From an uncultured Clostridia bacterium (GTDB lineage: Bacteria; Bacillota; Clostridia; Lachnospirales; CAG-274), in contig CALWLD010000005.1 in NCBI GenBank assembly GCA_944381435.1, positions 1-64,000 of the forward strand: a DNA stretch of 64,000 nucleotides, given 5' to 3'. A model generated the notes under the pieces. That model was not told the origin of the DNA and ran no database searches. It saw only the letters and a program-made list of their open reading frames with translations. The position numbers and the translations under genes are program-made. Of this stretch, positions 41,214 through 50,943 are shown piece by piece; within the stretch, counting starts at the first letter, position 1; each line of letters begins with the position of its first letter.

Positions 41214-42476
41214 TTATGCTAACATTTTGTCTATTGTAGCAATTTTTACACAAAGACAAAATATATCCATTGCCTTTTTAAGCTCTTCTATGCTAGGAAA
41301 AGAAGGGGCAAGCCTTATGTTGCTATCATTTGGGTCTAGCTTTTTAGGATAGGTGCTTCCTGCATCTGTTAATATAACCCCAAGCTCTTTACACATAGAT
41401 ACAACCTTTTTAGCTAGGCCATTTTCTGTATTTACAGATACAAAATAACCTCCTTTAGGCTCTTCCCATTTTAAGATAGGGTTATCTTTAAAATTTTCTT
41501 TTAGTGTATTTAAAACTATATCAAATTTAGGCTTTAAAATGTTTGCGTGTTTATCCATAAATTTTAAGGTGTTTTCTTTATCTTTTAAAAACTTAACTGT
41601 TCTTAATTGGTTTATTTTATCGTATCCTATAGTTTGTATAGATAGGTGCTTAAGAGTATCTTTTATTGTGTTATCACTGCCTGCTAAAAGGGAAATTCCT
41701 CCTCCTGGAAAGTTTATTTTAGATGTGGAAAAGAAATAATAAATTCTATCTTCTGTGTTATATTTTTTACAAGCATCAAAAATGTTATAAAGATTAATTT
41801 TTTCATAAACATAGTGTATAGCATAAGCATTGTCATAAAAAATTTTAAAATCTTTTGCCTTTGTTTCCATTTTGGCAAGCCTTTTTATCGTCTCATCGCT
41901 ATAGCAAGTGCCAGTAGGGTTAGAATACAAAGGAACACATATTATACCTTTTATGCTTTCATCTTCTTTGCAAAGAGCCTCCACCATATCCATATCTATG
42001 CCATCTTTTGTAATAGGTATATTTATCATTTCAAAGTTAAATTTTTCTAATATATCAAAATGCCTATCATATCCAGGTACAGGGCATAAAAACTTTACCT
42101 TATCAAGCTTATGCCAAGGGGTATAGCCATTGTAGCCAAATATATATAACCTAGATATAGCATCATATATCATATTTAAGGTAGAATTACCTCCTATTAT
42201 GATGTTTTTGCTAGCAATATCTAAAAGGCTTCCAAAAAAATCTTTAGCTTCTTTTATACCATCTAATATGCCGTAGTTTCTTAAATCTATGTTATCGCTA
42301 GATATATAATCTTTTATATTTAACATATCATTAGATAAATCTAGTTGTTCTTTACAAGGCTTACCTCTTGACATATTTAAGTCTAGCTTTAGAGATAAAT
42401 AGCCATCATATTGTTTTTGTAAATCTTGTTTTAAATTTATAAGTTCTTCTTTAGATAAGGTATTAAAATCTATCAT
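41214..42476 (-). CDS. Class I aminotransferase, AspC subgroup with PF12897-like sequence
   Basis: This 420-residue PLP enzyme belongs to the aminotransferase subgroup typified by actinobacterial and clostridial aspartate aminotransferases of type Ic. Visible are LDLNMSRGKPCKEQLDLS near the start, GGNSTLNMIYDAI, the SNPTGTCYSDE motif, the FYDNAYAIHY stretch, the PLP lysine in FFSTSKINFPGGGISLLAG and RLAPSFPSIEEL at the end. The likely reaction is aspartate and 2-oxoglutarate to oxaloacetate and glutamate. It lies in tandem upstream of dapL on the same strand, separated by 66 bases, and the two may share transcription; aspartate is also the starting point of the DAP pathway. Confidence 0.85.
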   Translation of the reverse strand: MIDFNTLSKEELINLKQDLQKQYDGYLSLKLDLNMSRGKPCKEQLDLSNDMLNIKDYISSDNIDLRNYGILDGIKEAKDFFGSLLDIASKNIIIGGNSTLNMIYDAISRLYIFGYNGYTPWHKLDKVKFLCPVPGYDRHFDILEKFNFEMINIPITKDGIDMDMVEALCKEDESIKGIICVPLYSNPTGTCYSDETIKRLAKMETKAKDFKIFYDNAYAIHYVYEKINLYNIFDACKKYNTEDRIYYFFSTSKINFPGGGISLLAGSDNTIKDTLKHLSIQTIGYDKINQLRTVKFLKDKENTLKFMDKHANILKPKFDIVLNTLKENFKDNPILKWEEPKGGYFVSVNTENGLAKKVVSMCKELGVILTDAGSTYPKKLDPNDSNIRLAPSFPSIEELKKAMDIFCLCVKIATIDKMLA

Positions 42477-42489
42477 ATAATGCTCCTTT

Positions 42490-43023
42490 CTAGCTAAGCT
42501 TAAATAAAAAGCCTAAAAATCCACCAAGTGCTACATAAAAAATAGGGTGTTTTTTATATTTTAAAATAAGAAATAATATTATAAAAAATATAATAATTTT
42601 TTTTACATCAAAGCCAAGGGAAAACATAGCCGTGTTAAAAATTGTTATAAAAGATACCCCTATAAGCCCTGTAACAACAGGTCTTATTATGCTAAATGTA
42701 TTTATTACGTATTTACTATTTTGAAACCTTGTTAAAAAATTAGATATTATTATAATAACTATATAAGAAGGTAGCACAAGAGCAAAGGTTGCAACCAATG
42801 CACCTAAAACACTTGCTATGTGAAAGCCTACATAGGTTGCCATATTAACGCCAATAGGCCCAGGGGTAGATTCTGATATGGCAAGCATATTTGTAAGCTC
42901 AGATACATTGTACCAGCCTTTTGTATCTATTAGCTTGTTTAAGAAAGGAAGGGTGGCAAGGCCTCCACCTACAGAAAAAAGCCCTATTTTAAAAAACTCT
43001 ATAAATAGCTCTAAATATATCAT
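42490..43023 (-). CDS. Chromate-transporter-family protein, second half
   Basis: The 177-residue membrane protein is a single-domain CHR family member. It shows the family start LYLELFIEFFKIGLFSVGGGLATLPFL (in part), with the FSVGGG motif, and the STPGPIGVNMATYVGF motif that corresponds to the second conserved region. Five or six helices are predicted. In long-chain transporters both halves are fused; here they are two genes overlapping by four bases (ATGA at 43020-43023), so a heterodimer is likely. Short-chain CHR pairs occur widely in Firmicutes. The natural substrate is uncertain: chromate or sulfate export is inferred from the family. Confidence 0.88.
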   Translation of the reverse strand: MIYLELFIEFFKIGLFSVGGGLATLPFLNKLIDTKGWYNVSELTNMLAISESTPGPIGVNMATYVGFHIASVLGALVATFALVLPSYIVIIIISNFLTRFQNSKYVINTFSIIRPVVTGLIGVSFITIFNTAMFSLGFDVKKIIIFFIILFLILKYKKHPIFYVALGGFLGFLFKLS

Positions 43024-43568
43024 TTTAAAGCCTCCTTGTTGTTAAATTTTGTGAAAAATATGCTAAAAATAACACAAGCAAAAATAATATACACAGGGGA
43101 TATTTTAAGCACAAGGTTTAATATAAAAGCTATAGAACATAGCAAAAATGCAATTTTACTTTTAACGTTTTTCTTTAAAAAGCTAATAAAAGCATCTAAA
43201 ACAAGGCAGGCAACAGCTATTTTTATGCCAGCAAAAACATACATAACCCATTGTATGTGTAAAAAGTTTTTGATAAAGCTAGCTATCACCATAATTATTA
43301 TAAGAGAAGGGCAAACCATACCAAAGGTAGAAAACACAGCTCCTATTTTCCCTTTTAGCTTATATCCTACAAAGGTTGCTGTGTTTATAGCTATTATCCC
43401 TGGGGTGCATTGCCCTATGGAATAATAGTTCATAAGCTCCTCTTCTGTTGCCCATTGTTTATTTTGCACAAGCTCTCTTTGTAACATAGGAAGCATAGCT
43501 ATGCCTCCTCCAAAGGTTAAAGAACCTATTTTAAAAAACACTATAAAAAGCTCAATTAATATTTTCAT
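43020..43568 (-). CDS. Chromate-transporter-family protein, first half
   Basis: The 182-residue protein is the partner of the previous entry. It carries ELFIVFFKIGSLTFGGGIAMLPML (in part) with the FGGG motif, QWATEEELMNYYSIGQ and CTPGIIAINTATFVGYKL, the counterpart of the PGP-type motif. The two halves differ in sequence and probably insert in opposite orientation, as is known for paired short-chain members. ATG 43568 follows AAGGAG. An R2-derived repeat lies directly upstream, so the promoter of the pair may lie in or next to it. Confidence 0.88.
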   Translation of the reverse strand: MKILIELFIVFFKIGSLTFGGGIAMLPMLQRELVQNKQWATEEELMNYYSIGQCTPGIIAINTATFVGYKLKGKIGAVFSTFGMVCPSLIIIMVIASFIKNFLHIQWVMYVFAGIKIAVACLVLDAFISFLKKNVKSKIAFLLCSIAFILNLVLKISPVYIIFACVIFSIFFTKFNNKEALK

Positions 43569-43608
43569 AAAAACTCCTTAAATTAAAAAGTAATATATAG
43601 TATTTCAG

Positions 43609-43867
43609 GCTATAGGCAAAATACTATTCAAAGTAACTTTTTTCCTACAACCTCTAATATTATATAATATTTCAGACTGTAGATAAAATAATATTAAAGT
43701 CTTTTACCATAAATATTTAAGTAATTAAATGGTTCTAGGGCAAAGCCCTAGAAGAAGGGTGGTGGGCGGGAATAGATAATTTCTATCATCTTGCCTTTAT
43801 TCTAAAATATTAAAATTACAAAAATGGCAAAAACTTTGTCTACAACCTCTAATATTATATAATATTT
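43609..43867 (+). repeat. R2 module A copy between 28-base direct repeats
   Basis: A module A copy (about 43673-43839) with CTAGGGCAAAGCCCTAG is bracketed by two perfect 28-base direct repeats, CTACAACCTC and onward, at 43645-43672 and 43840-43867. Just left of it, 43609-43644 looks like the two ends of another copy joined with the interior lost. This fills most of the 385-base gap between the chromate genes and the glycosyltransferase gene. Confidence 0.7.
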
Positions 43868-43953
43868 TTATTATTTTTTAAATAGTAGTTTTTAAAATTG
43901 TTAATTTGTGGTATAATATATAATATTTTATAAATAAATATGAGGGTGAAAAG

Positions 43954-44898
43954 ATGAAAACTATAGATATTGTTGTGCCTTGTTATAACGAGAGCCAAGT
44001 TTTAAATATACTTTATAACGCACTAGAAGAAATTGTACAAACTGTGCCAGACTATAAATTTACATATATATTTGTAGATGACGGTAGCGTGGATAACACG
44101 CTTTCTATAATAAAAACCCTAGCTAAAGATGATGATAAAGTTAAATATATATCATTTTCTAGAAACTTTGGCAAAGAATCTGCTATGTATGCAGGGCTTT
44201 TACAATCTAGTGGAGATATGGTTTTAATAATGGATTCGGATATGCAAAACCCACCTTCTATGATACCTAAAATGATAAGCTATATAGAAGAAGGATACGA
44301 CTGTTGCGGAGGTTACCGTGCTGATAGAAAAGGTGATGGAAAGCTTAGAACATTTTTTACTAACAATTTTTATAAGCTAACTAACAAAATATCAGAGGTT
44401 AATATGCCAAACGGTGCTGGAGATTTTAGGCTTATGACAAGAAAAATGGTTAATGCGGTGCTTGCTCTTAGCGAGGTGCAACGTTTTTCTAAAGGTATTT
44501 TTAGTTGGGTTGGCTTTAACACAAAATGGATAAGCTTTGAAAATGTGGACCGTGCAGCAGGGGTTAGTAAATGGAACTTTTTTAAGCTATTTTCCTATGC
44601 AATAGATGGGATAACAGCCTTTTCTACATTCCCTTTAAAAATAGCATCTATTTTAGGGTTTTTTATATCTTGCTTTTCCTTTATATATTTAATATATATT
44701 GTTTTAAAAACGTTAATTTTAGGGGTAGATGTGGCAGGTTATGCATCTATAATTACAATTAACTTATTTATAGGTGGTATAATTATATTATCTTGTGGTA
44801 TTCTTGGAGAATATATAGGTAAAATTTATTTAGAGGTTAAAAAAAGACCTATTTATATAACAGCAGAAACTAACATAGAAGATAAAAAAGAAAAATAA
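43954..44898 (+). CDS. Family 2 glycosyltransferase with two C-terminal membrane helices
   Basis: The 314-residue protein resembles GtrB/DPM1-type enzymes that load a sugar from UDP onto a polyprenyl phosphate. The GT-A domain shows VVPCYNESQVL, FVDDGSVDNTL, SFSRNFGKESAMYAGL, the metal-binding DSDMQ (94-98) and GDFRLMTRKMV. Two membrane helices follow (about 229-252 and 264-290), then a short basic tail. Such proteins usually act with a flippase and a membrane transferase to decorate wall polymers or lipids; neither partner is adjacent. A TATAAT at 43912-43917 may be its -10 box, with a weak -35. ATG 43954 follows GAGGGTG. Confidence 0.88.
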   Translation: MKTIDIVVPCYNESQVLNILYNALEEIVQTVPDYKFTYIFVDDGSVDNTLSIIKTLAKDDDKVKYISFSRNFGKESAMYAGLLQSSGDMVLIMDSDMQNPPSMIPKMISYIEEGYDCCGGYRADRKGDGKLRTFFTNNFYKLTNKISEVNMPNGAGDFRLMTRKMVNAVLALSEVQRFSKGIFSWVGFNTKWISFENVDRAAGVSKWNFFKLFSYAIDGITAFSTFPLKIASILGFFISCFSFIYLIYIVLKTLILGVDVAGYASIITINLFIGGIIILSCGILGEYIGKIYLEVKKRPIYITAETNIEDKKEK

Positions 44899-44966
44899 TT
44901 TTATTAAAACAAAATATGCTTTATTTCGTATTATATATAAAATCTTACAAATGAGGAGAAAATAAT

Positions 44967-46715
44967 ATGAAAAGAAAATTATATGCAATTTTATTAACAA
45001 GTATTTTAGCTTTTAATGGTTTTACACCTATTGTAGCTAAAGCAGAAGAGGCTAGCATAAACAAAGAGGTAAGCCAAGATGTAGCTAAAGCTCGTAAAGC
45101 AGATTTAGATTTTTTATTAAAAACTTTAGAAGAAAAACACCCAGATATGTATAACAAAAATGAAAAGGAAGTTTTTTTAGAAAAAGCTAAAGAAATAGAA
45201 GAGAAATTAGACAAAATGAGTGATTTTGATTTTGTATTGGCTTTATCAGAAATAACAGCACTTATAGGTGATTCTCATACAAAGGTTAGCCTTAACACAG
45301 TTGCAAATCAGGCTTTACAAATGCCTTTAGGTTTAATGCAGGTAGAAGAAGGTATTATGGTTGTAACTATTGATGAGAAAAACAAAGAGGCTTTAGGTGG
45401 TATTGTAATAGGTATAAATGGTATGTCTATTGATGATGCTAAAAAGAAAATGATGCCTGTAATAAGCTATGACAATGAAACTTACCTAGATGCTAACTTT
45501 TTAGGTTATTTTAATATATATAATATATTAGAATATACAGGTATATTAAGCTCTCCAAAGGATATTACATTAAATATAAAAATAGGTGAAGAAGAGAAAA
45601 CTATAAAGCTAGATGCAGTGCCTATAGAAGAAATGGCTAATGTAAAGCTTGAAAGGTTAGAAAATAAAATACCAACTAAAAGAGATAAAAGTAAAATATA
45701 TTTTAAAAATGAAATAGCTAAAGATACATTATATATCCAATACAATTCTTGTATAGAAGATGAAAATTTACCTATGGAAGATTTTGCAAAGCAAGTACAA
45801 GAAGATATAGTAAAAAATGGTTATAAAAAGGTTATAGTAGATTTAAGAAATAACGGCGGTGGCTCTGACGGTGTTATAATGCCTTTAATGTATGCTTTGG
45901 AAGAGGGGATAAAACAAGATGGCTTATCTGTTTATGCTTTAACAGGTAGTAATACTTTTTCATCTGCTCTTATTAATGCAGTAGAGTTTAAAGAGATAGG
46001 GGCTACTATAGTTGGAGGAAATACAGGAGGTAGCGTAGACCATTTTGGTGAGGTAGGTATGTTTGAACTTCCAAATAGTAAAATACAGGTAAGATATTCT
46101 AATAAATATTTTGATTTATCAACATTGTTAAAAGAGGCAGAGCCTTATGATATGGAAGCTTTCAAACCAGATGTTTATAAAGAGCAAACAAGAGAAGATT
46201 ATTTACAAGGAAAAGATACAGCTATAGAATATATTTTACAAGATACAAGCATAAAAAACACACCTAAAACAAATTTAACACGTGAGCAACTTGCAGTGGA
46301 GATAGGAAAAGATGCAGATACACGTAAAGCTGGTAAGCCTTTAAAATCTTTAGATTATACCTTTGAAGATATTAGCAGAATATCCTATAGCACACCTTAT
46401 ATTGCATATGCAAACTTAAACAGTATTATGGTTGGAGAAAACGAAAAACAATTTTTACCAAGCAAAGATGTAACAAAAGGGGAACTTGCTGTAGTTTTAT
46501 ATAGATATACTAACTTACTAAATATGCCTTTAGATAGCTTAACAAAAGAAAATGTGGAAATAAAAAATGCAAAAAGTTATCAACAAGAGGCTATAAAAGC
46601 TATTGTAGGGACACAGCTATTACCTGTTGAAAATGGTGTTTTTGATAGCAGTCAGGTTGTAAGCATTAAGGAATTTGAAAATATATTTAGTCAATTTAAA
46701 AATAATATTAAATAA
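44967..46715 (+). CDS. Secreted S41-family serine protease with SLH-type C-terminal anchor
   Basis: The 582-residue protein has a signal peptide (KRKLYAILLTSILAFNGFTP, cleaved near AKA-EE). The S41 (C-terminal processing peptidase-like) domain follows: ALIGDSHTKV (98-107), a PDZ-like section, VDLRNNGGGSDG (291-302), the nucleophile serine in SNTFSSA (328-334) and VGGNTGG (349-355). From about 430 two degenerate S-layer homology repeats are visible (TREQLAVEIG; YTFEDISRIS, TPYIAYANLNSIMVGE, KDVTKGELAVVLYRY), which would hold it to wall polymer. The catalytic lysine is not obvious, so activity is not certain. A single-gene unit ended by a strong bidirectional terminator. Confidence 0.82.
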   Translation: MKRKLYAILLTSILAFNGFTPIVAKAEEASINKEVSQDVAKARKADLDFLLKTLEEKHPDMYNKNEKEVFLEKAKEIEEKLDKMSDFDFVLALSEITALIGDSHTKVSLNTVANQALQMPLGLMQVEEGIMVVTIDEKNKEALGGIVIGINGMSIDDAKKKMMPVISYDNETYLDANFLGYFNIYNILEYTGILSSPKDITLNIKIGEEEKTIKLDAVPIEEMANVKLERLENKIPTKRDKSKIYFKNEIAKDTLYIQYNSCIEDENLPMEDFAKQVQEDIVKNGYKKVIVDLRNNGGGSDGVIMPLMYALEEGIKQDGLSVYALTGSNTFSSALINAVEFKEIGATIVGGNTGGSVDHFGEVGMFELPNSKIQVRYSNKYFDLSTLLKEAEPYDMEAFKPDVYKEQTREDYLQGKDTAIEYILQDTSIKNTPKTNLTREQLAVEIGKDADTRKAGKPLKSLDYTFEDISRISYSTPYIAYANLNSIMVGENEKQFLPSKDVTKGELAVVLYRYTNLLNMPLDSLTKENVEIKNAKSYQQEAIKAIVGTQLLPVENGVFDSSQVVSIKEFENIFSQFKNNIK

Positions 46716-46730
46716 ATGTTGAGGAAGTGA

Positions 46731-46780
46731 AAAAAAGTGGATAATAATTTTATAAAAATAAAATTATTATCCACTTTTTT
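46731..46780. terminator. Bidirectional terminator with a 22-base stem
   Basis: A perfect 22-base stem (46731-46752 with 46759-46780) over a 6-base loop, starting AAAAAAGTGG and ending CCACTTTTTT. It lies between the convergent protease and mfd genes. Confidence 0.85.
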
Positions 46781-46797
46781 ATGTAATATAAATATAT

Positions 46798-46833
46798 TGT
46801 TTTTTAACACAAAGTATTTAAAAAATTGATTTT
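46798..46833 (+). repeat. R1 element, copy f (second hairpin only)
   Basis: TGTTTTTTAACACAAAG followed by TATTTAAAAAATTGATTTT matches the second hairpin and tail of R1. It touches the stop of mfd. The first hairpin is missing. Confidence 0.55.
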
Positions 46834-49800
46834 ATTTTAAATTTAAGAATATATCTTTAAGGTTGTTTACAAAAGTATCTTTATTGTCTTTAACGTTATA
46901 TTGTAATGCACCGTCAAAAGAAAAGCTTCTGTTAGTTTCTAAAAGGTTTTTAAGGTTTTCAATATTAACTTTGTTATCCTCATTAAAGCGTATAGAAACA
47001 ACGTTACCGCATTGAGATATTTTATTAACACCTATGTTGTTTGCATAAGATTTCATAAGAGCAATGTCTAAAAGGTTTTGAACCATTTTTGGTATATTGC
47101 CAAATCTATCTTGCAGTTCATCTTGAACATCTAAGAAATCATTTTCTGTTTTTATGTTAGCTATTTTTTTATACATTTCTAACTTTTGTGTTTCATTTTC
47201 TATATAGCTAGGAGATATAAAAGCATTTATTGAAATATCTACCAATGTTTCAAACTCTTTAACTTCTTCACCTTTAAGCTCTCTTACGCATTGGTCTAAA
47301 AGCTTACAGTACATTTCATAGCCTATAATGTCCATATGCCCGTGTTGTTGAGCACCAAGAAGGTTGCCTGCTCCACGTATTTCTAAATCACGCATAGCTA
47401 TTTTAAAGCCTGAGCCAAACTCTGTAAATTCTTTTATAGTTTGTAGCCTTTTTTCAGATGTTTCTTGTAAAACTTTATCTTTTTTATACATAAGATAGGC
47501 AAAAGATGTTTTGTTAGACCTACCAACACGCCCTCTAAGCTGATAAAGCTGGCTAAGCCCCATTGTATCAGCATTGTTTATTATAATAGTATTTACATTT
47601 GATATATCAAGGCCTGTTTCTATTATTGTTGTACAAACAAGAACGTTTATCTCATTTTTCATAAAGCCAATCATAGCTTTTTCAAGCTCACGCTCACTCA
47701 TTTGCCCGTGGGCAAAAGAAACAACAGCATCTGGCACCAAATTTTGTATTTTTAAGGTTTCTTCTTCTATGTTGTTTACACGGTTATGTAGATAATATAC
47801 TTGTCCACCTCTTGCAAGCTCACGGTTTATAGCATTTCTTATAGATTCTGTGTCATATTCTAAAACATAAGTTTGAACAGGCATTCTTTCACGAGGAGGC
47901 TCCTCTAACAAGCTCATATCCCTAATGCCAGTCATACTCATATGAAGGGTACGAGGGATAGGGGTTGCAGATAGGGTTAAAACGTCCACGTTATCTTTTA
48001 AAGCCTTTAGCTTTTCTTTATGCTTAACACCAAAGCGTTGCTCTTCATCTATAATAATAAGCCCCAAATCTTTAAAGTTTATATCTTTAGATAAAACCCT
48101 ATGTGTACCTATTATAATATCAACATTTCCTTTTTCAAGACCTATAAGAGCTTCTTTTTGTTGCTTTTGCGTTCTAAACCTGCTAAGAACATCAACGTTA
48201 ATAGGATAGTTTTGCATTCTTTTAGAAAATGTTTGATAATGTTGTTGAGCAAGTATTGTTGTAGGCACTAAAAATACAACTTGCTTTTTATCTTGAACAG
48301 CTTTAAAAGCAGCACGGATAGCAACTTCTGTTTTGCCAAAGCCAACATCACCGCATATAAGCCTATCCATTACCTTTGTGCTTTCCATATCTTTTTTTAC
48401 ATCTTCAATAGCGTTTATTTGGTCATCAGTTTCTTCATAAGGGAAGCTATCTTCAAATTCTGTTTGCCATACATTATCTTTAGAAAATACAAAACCTTTA
48501 GCATTTTGCCTTTTAGCATAAAGCTCAACCAAATCTTTAGCTAAAAGCTCAATAGCTTTTTTAGCTTTAGCCTTAGCAATGCCCCATTGTTTGCCACCAA
48601 GCTTATTAATTTTTGGTGCAGAGCTACCTCCAGCTATATATTTTTGTACCATATCAAGCTGGTTTACAGATACATATAACACGCCGTCATCTTCATAGCC
48701 TAGCTTTAGGTAATCTTTGCTAACACCATCTGTAATCATTTTTTCTATGCCACGAAAAACAGCAACGCCGTGGTTATCGTGAACAACATAATCACCAACT
48801 TTAAGGTCTGTAAAGCTTTCTATCTTTGTGCCTTTTTTCTTTTTGGTAGGTTTTTTCTTTTTCTTTTCTTCTCCAAAAATTTCTTTGTCTGTAAATACAA
48901 TAAATTTTTCATCAGGATATTCAAAGCCATTGTTTAAGCTACCACGTATAATATATACGATGCCGTTATGAAGCTCATAGGTGCTATCTTGAAGTTTATC
49001 TTCAGTTAAAAAAACTGTGTTTATGTTATTATCGTTAAATTCTTTGGTAAGCCTTTCACAACGGGTGCTACCGCTTGCTAAAAACGCAATTTTATAGCTT
49101 AAATCTTTATAGCTTTTTAGCTCTTTATATAAATTTTCTATATTGTTTCTTTCTAAAAAAGAGCTTTTTACGTTAAATGTTATGTATTCTTTAGGTGAAA
49201 AATCTTTTATTGTTTGCTCTAGGTTAGTTAATAAAACCTTGTTAAAATCATTTGAAAAAGACAATATTTCATCATATTCAAAAATCATTTTGTTTTGGCA
49301 AGGTAAAATTTCACCTTTTAATATACGGCCTTTTAAGCTTTCTAAAAATTCATTTTTTACAACATTTGCTTTTTCTCTTATACGGTTAGGCTCATCAAAA
49401 TAAATGATTGTGTTTTTATCTAGATAGTCTAATAAAGTTATGTTATCTTCATAAAAAAATTGCATAAATTTATCTATGCCAGAGAAGGTTTTGCTATGCT
49501 TTAGCTTTTCGATAGTTTCTTGTATATGGTTTGTTAATGTATCAAGCTCTGTTGTTTTGTTATTTTTTATGAAAGTTTTTTTGCTATCTTCAAATTCTTT
49601 TAAAATGTTTTTTATAGCAGTTTGTATGTCATTTTCTTCATAAACAAGCTCACGCATAGGATAAATAGTTATGTTGTTAATATTTTCTATAGACCTTCCA
49701 GAGAAAGAATCTAAAAGCCTAATAGAATCTATTTCGTCGCCCCAAAGCTCAATCCTAAAGGCGTTTTCAAAGATAGGGCTAAAAATATCTATTATGCCAC

Positions 49801-50323
49801 CACGGATAGAAAACTGACCAATACCATCTACGCTATCGTGTTTTTCATAGCCCATAAAAACAAGTTTTTTAGCTAAATCTTCAAGGTTTATAGTATCTCC
49901 AATTTTAAAATTTAAAATAAAGTTTTTAAAAATATCTTTTTTTACAAGCCTATCAAACAAAGCCTCTACAGATAATACAATTACTATTTTATCCCCAGAT
50001 AATATATTTTTAATAACGTCAAAACGATATTTTATAATATCACGGCTTTTAACATCAGCGCTATAAAAAACAACGTCTTTGCTAGGATAATAAAAAACTT
50101 TATCTTTAAAGAAAAGCTTTAAATCGTCATAAAATCTTCTAGCTTTAAGCTCATTTTCACAGATAATAAGGCTTGAGTTATTAAGGTTATTAAATATGCT
50201 ATAAACAATATGGCTTTTTTGAGATTCTAAAACATTAGATAAAGACAAAGGCTGTTTTTTTGCTTTTAAACAATTAAATATAGTTTCAAAATTTTTACTT
50301 TTTATATTGTTAAATATGTTCAT
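46832..50323 (-). CDS. mfd: Transcription-repair coupling factor
   Basis: The 1163-residue protein removes stalled RNA polymerase and recruits UvrA. Its order of domains is complete: a UvrB-like N-terminal part with GIGQFSIRGGIIDIFSP, the RNA-polymerase-interacting CarD-like domain (KVGDYVVHDNHGVAVFRGIE), the RecG-like helicase motor with Walker A GDVGFGKTE (around residue 660) and the DEEQRFGVKHKEKLK Walker B (around 760), motif VI QLRGRVGRS, and the C-terminal TRCF domain. A KKKKKPTKKKKGTK basic stretch before the CarD domain is unusually long. It follows pth on the same strand at 11 bases, the common order in Firmicutes. Confidence 0.97.
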   Translation of the reverse strand: MNIFNNIKSKNFETIFNCLKAKKQPLSLSNVLESQKSHIVYSIFNNLNNSSLIICENELKARRFYDDLKLFFKDKVFYYPSKDVVFYSADVKSRDIIKYRFDVIKNILSGDKIVIVLSVEALFDRLVKKDIFKNFILNFKIGDTINLEDLAKKLVFMGYEKHDSVDGIGQFSIRGGIIDIFSPIFENAFRIELWGDEIDSIRLLDSFSGRSIENINNITIYPMRELVYEENDIQTAIKNILKEFEDSKKTFIKNNKTTELDTLTNHIQETIEKLKHSKTFSGIDKFMQFFYEDNITLLDYLDKNTIIYFDEPNRIREKANVVKNEFLESLKGRILKGEILPCQNKMIFEYDEILSFSNDFNKVLLTNLEQTIKDFSPKEYITFNVKSSFLERNNIENLYKELKSYKDLSYKIAFLASGSTRCERLTKEFNDNNINTVFLTEDKLQDSTYELHNGIVYIIRGSLNNGFEYPDEKFIVFTDKEIFGEEKKKKKPTKKKKGTKIESFTDLKVGDYVVHDNHGVAVFRGIEKMITDGVSKDYLKLGYEDDGVLYVSVNQLDMVQKYIAGGSSAPKINKLGGKQWGIAKAKAKKAIELLAKDLVELYAKRQNAKGFVFSKDNVWQTEFEDSFPYEETDDQINAIEDVKKDMESTKVMDRLICGDVGFGKTEVAIRAAFKAVQDKKQVVFLVPTTILAQQHYQTFSKRMQNYPINVDVLSRFRTQKQQKEALIGLEKGNVDIIIGTHRVLSKDINFKDLGLIIIDEEQRFGVKHKEKLKALKDNVDVLTLSATPIPRTLHMSMTGIRDMSLLEEPPRERMPVQTYVLEYDTESIRNAINRELARGGQVYYLHNRVNNIEEETLKIQNLVPDAVVSFAHGQMSERELEKAMIGFMKNEINVLVCTTIIETGLDISNVNTIIINNADTMGLSQLYQLRGRVGRSNKTSFAYLMYKKDKVLQETSEKRLQTIKEFTEFGSGFKIAMRDLEIRGAGNLLGAQQHGHMDIIGYEMYCKLLDQCVRELKGEEVKEFETLVDISINAFISPSYIENETQKLEMYKKIANIKTENDFLDVQDELQDRFGNIPKMVQNLLDIALMKSYANNIGVNKISQCGNVVSIRFNEDNKVNIENLKNLLETNRSFSFDGALQYNVKDNKDTFVNNLKDIFLNLK

Positions 50324-50334
50324 AAAATCACCAT

Positions 50335-50925
50335 CTATTCGTCTTTTTTAAGCTTTTTATTAAATAAATTCATAGCGTTAGAAAGCCCGTTTTCTTTATC
50401 TTTTATAAATATTTCTATAGCATCTGTTGCGTTTGTTATGCCTTTTACAATGTCTTCTTCTTCATATTTATTAAATTTTGATAAAACAAAATTAGCAAGG
50501 GTAAAATGAGGCGGTTTTTGCCCTATGCCTATCCTAAGACGAGGGAAGCTATCGCTACCTAGCTGGTAAATAATGTTTTTAAGCCCGTTTTGCCCACCAT
50601 CAGAGCCTTTTTTTCTTATTCTTATAGAGCCTAAAGGAAGGTTTATATCATCGCATATAACTAAAATATCAGAAAGCTCTATGTCTTTATAAAAATTTAA
50701 AAAGTCCCTAACACATTCTCCGCTAAGGTTCATATATGTTAAAGGCTTTATAAGCAAAACTTTTTCCCCGTGGATTATCCCTTCACCGTAGATTGCTTTA
50801 AATTTATTTTTGTTAACATTAATGTTAAAATCATAAGCTAGCTTATCTATAGCCTCAAAACCAACGTTATGCCTTGTCCATTTATATTCATTACCAGGGT
50901 TACCAAGCCCTATTATAAGTTTCAA
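50335..50925 (-). CDS. pth: Peptidyl-tRNA hydrolase
   Basis: The 196-residue enzyme frees tRNA from peptidyl-tRNA dropped by ribosomes. Motifs: LIIGLGNPGNEYKWTRHNVGF with the catalytic histidine in TRHNVG, the YMNLSGECV segment with the conserved asparagine, VICDDINLPLGSIRIRKKGSDGGQNGLKNI (in parts; it holds the catalytic aspartate and the GGHNGL-type motif, here GGQNGL) and FPRLRIGIG. The change of the usual histidine in GGHNGL to glutamine is worth noting but seems tolerated in the family. It uses a TTG start (50925) behind AAAGGGGG. It lies just before mfd. Confidence 0.95.
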   Translation of the reverse strand: MKLIIGLGNPGNEYKWTRHNVGFEAIDKLAYDFNINVNKNKFKAIYGEGIIHGEKVLLIKPLTYMNLSGECVRDFLNFYKDIELSDILVICDDINLPLGSIRIRKKGSDGGQNGLKNIIYQLGSDSFPRLRIGIGQKPPHFTLANFVLSKFNKYEEEDIVKGITNATDAIEIFIKDKENGLSNAMNLFNKKLKKDE

Positions 50926-50943
50926 AATTAAGCCCCCTTTATT

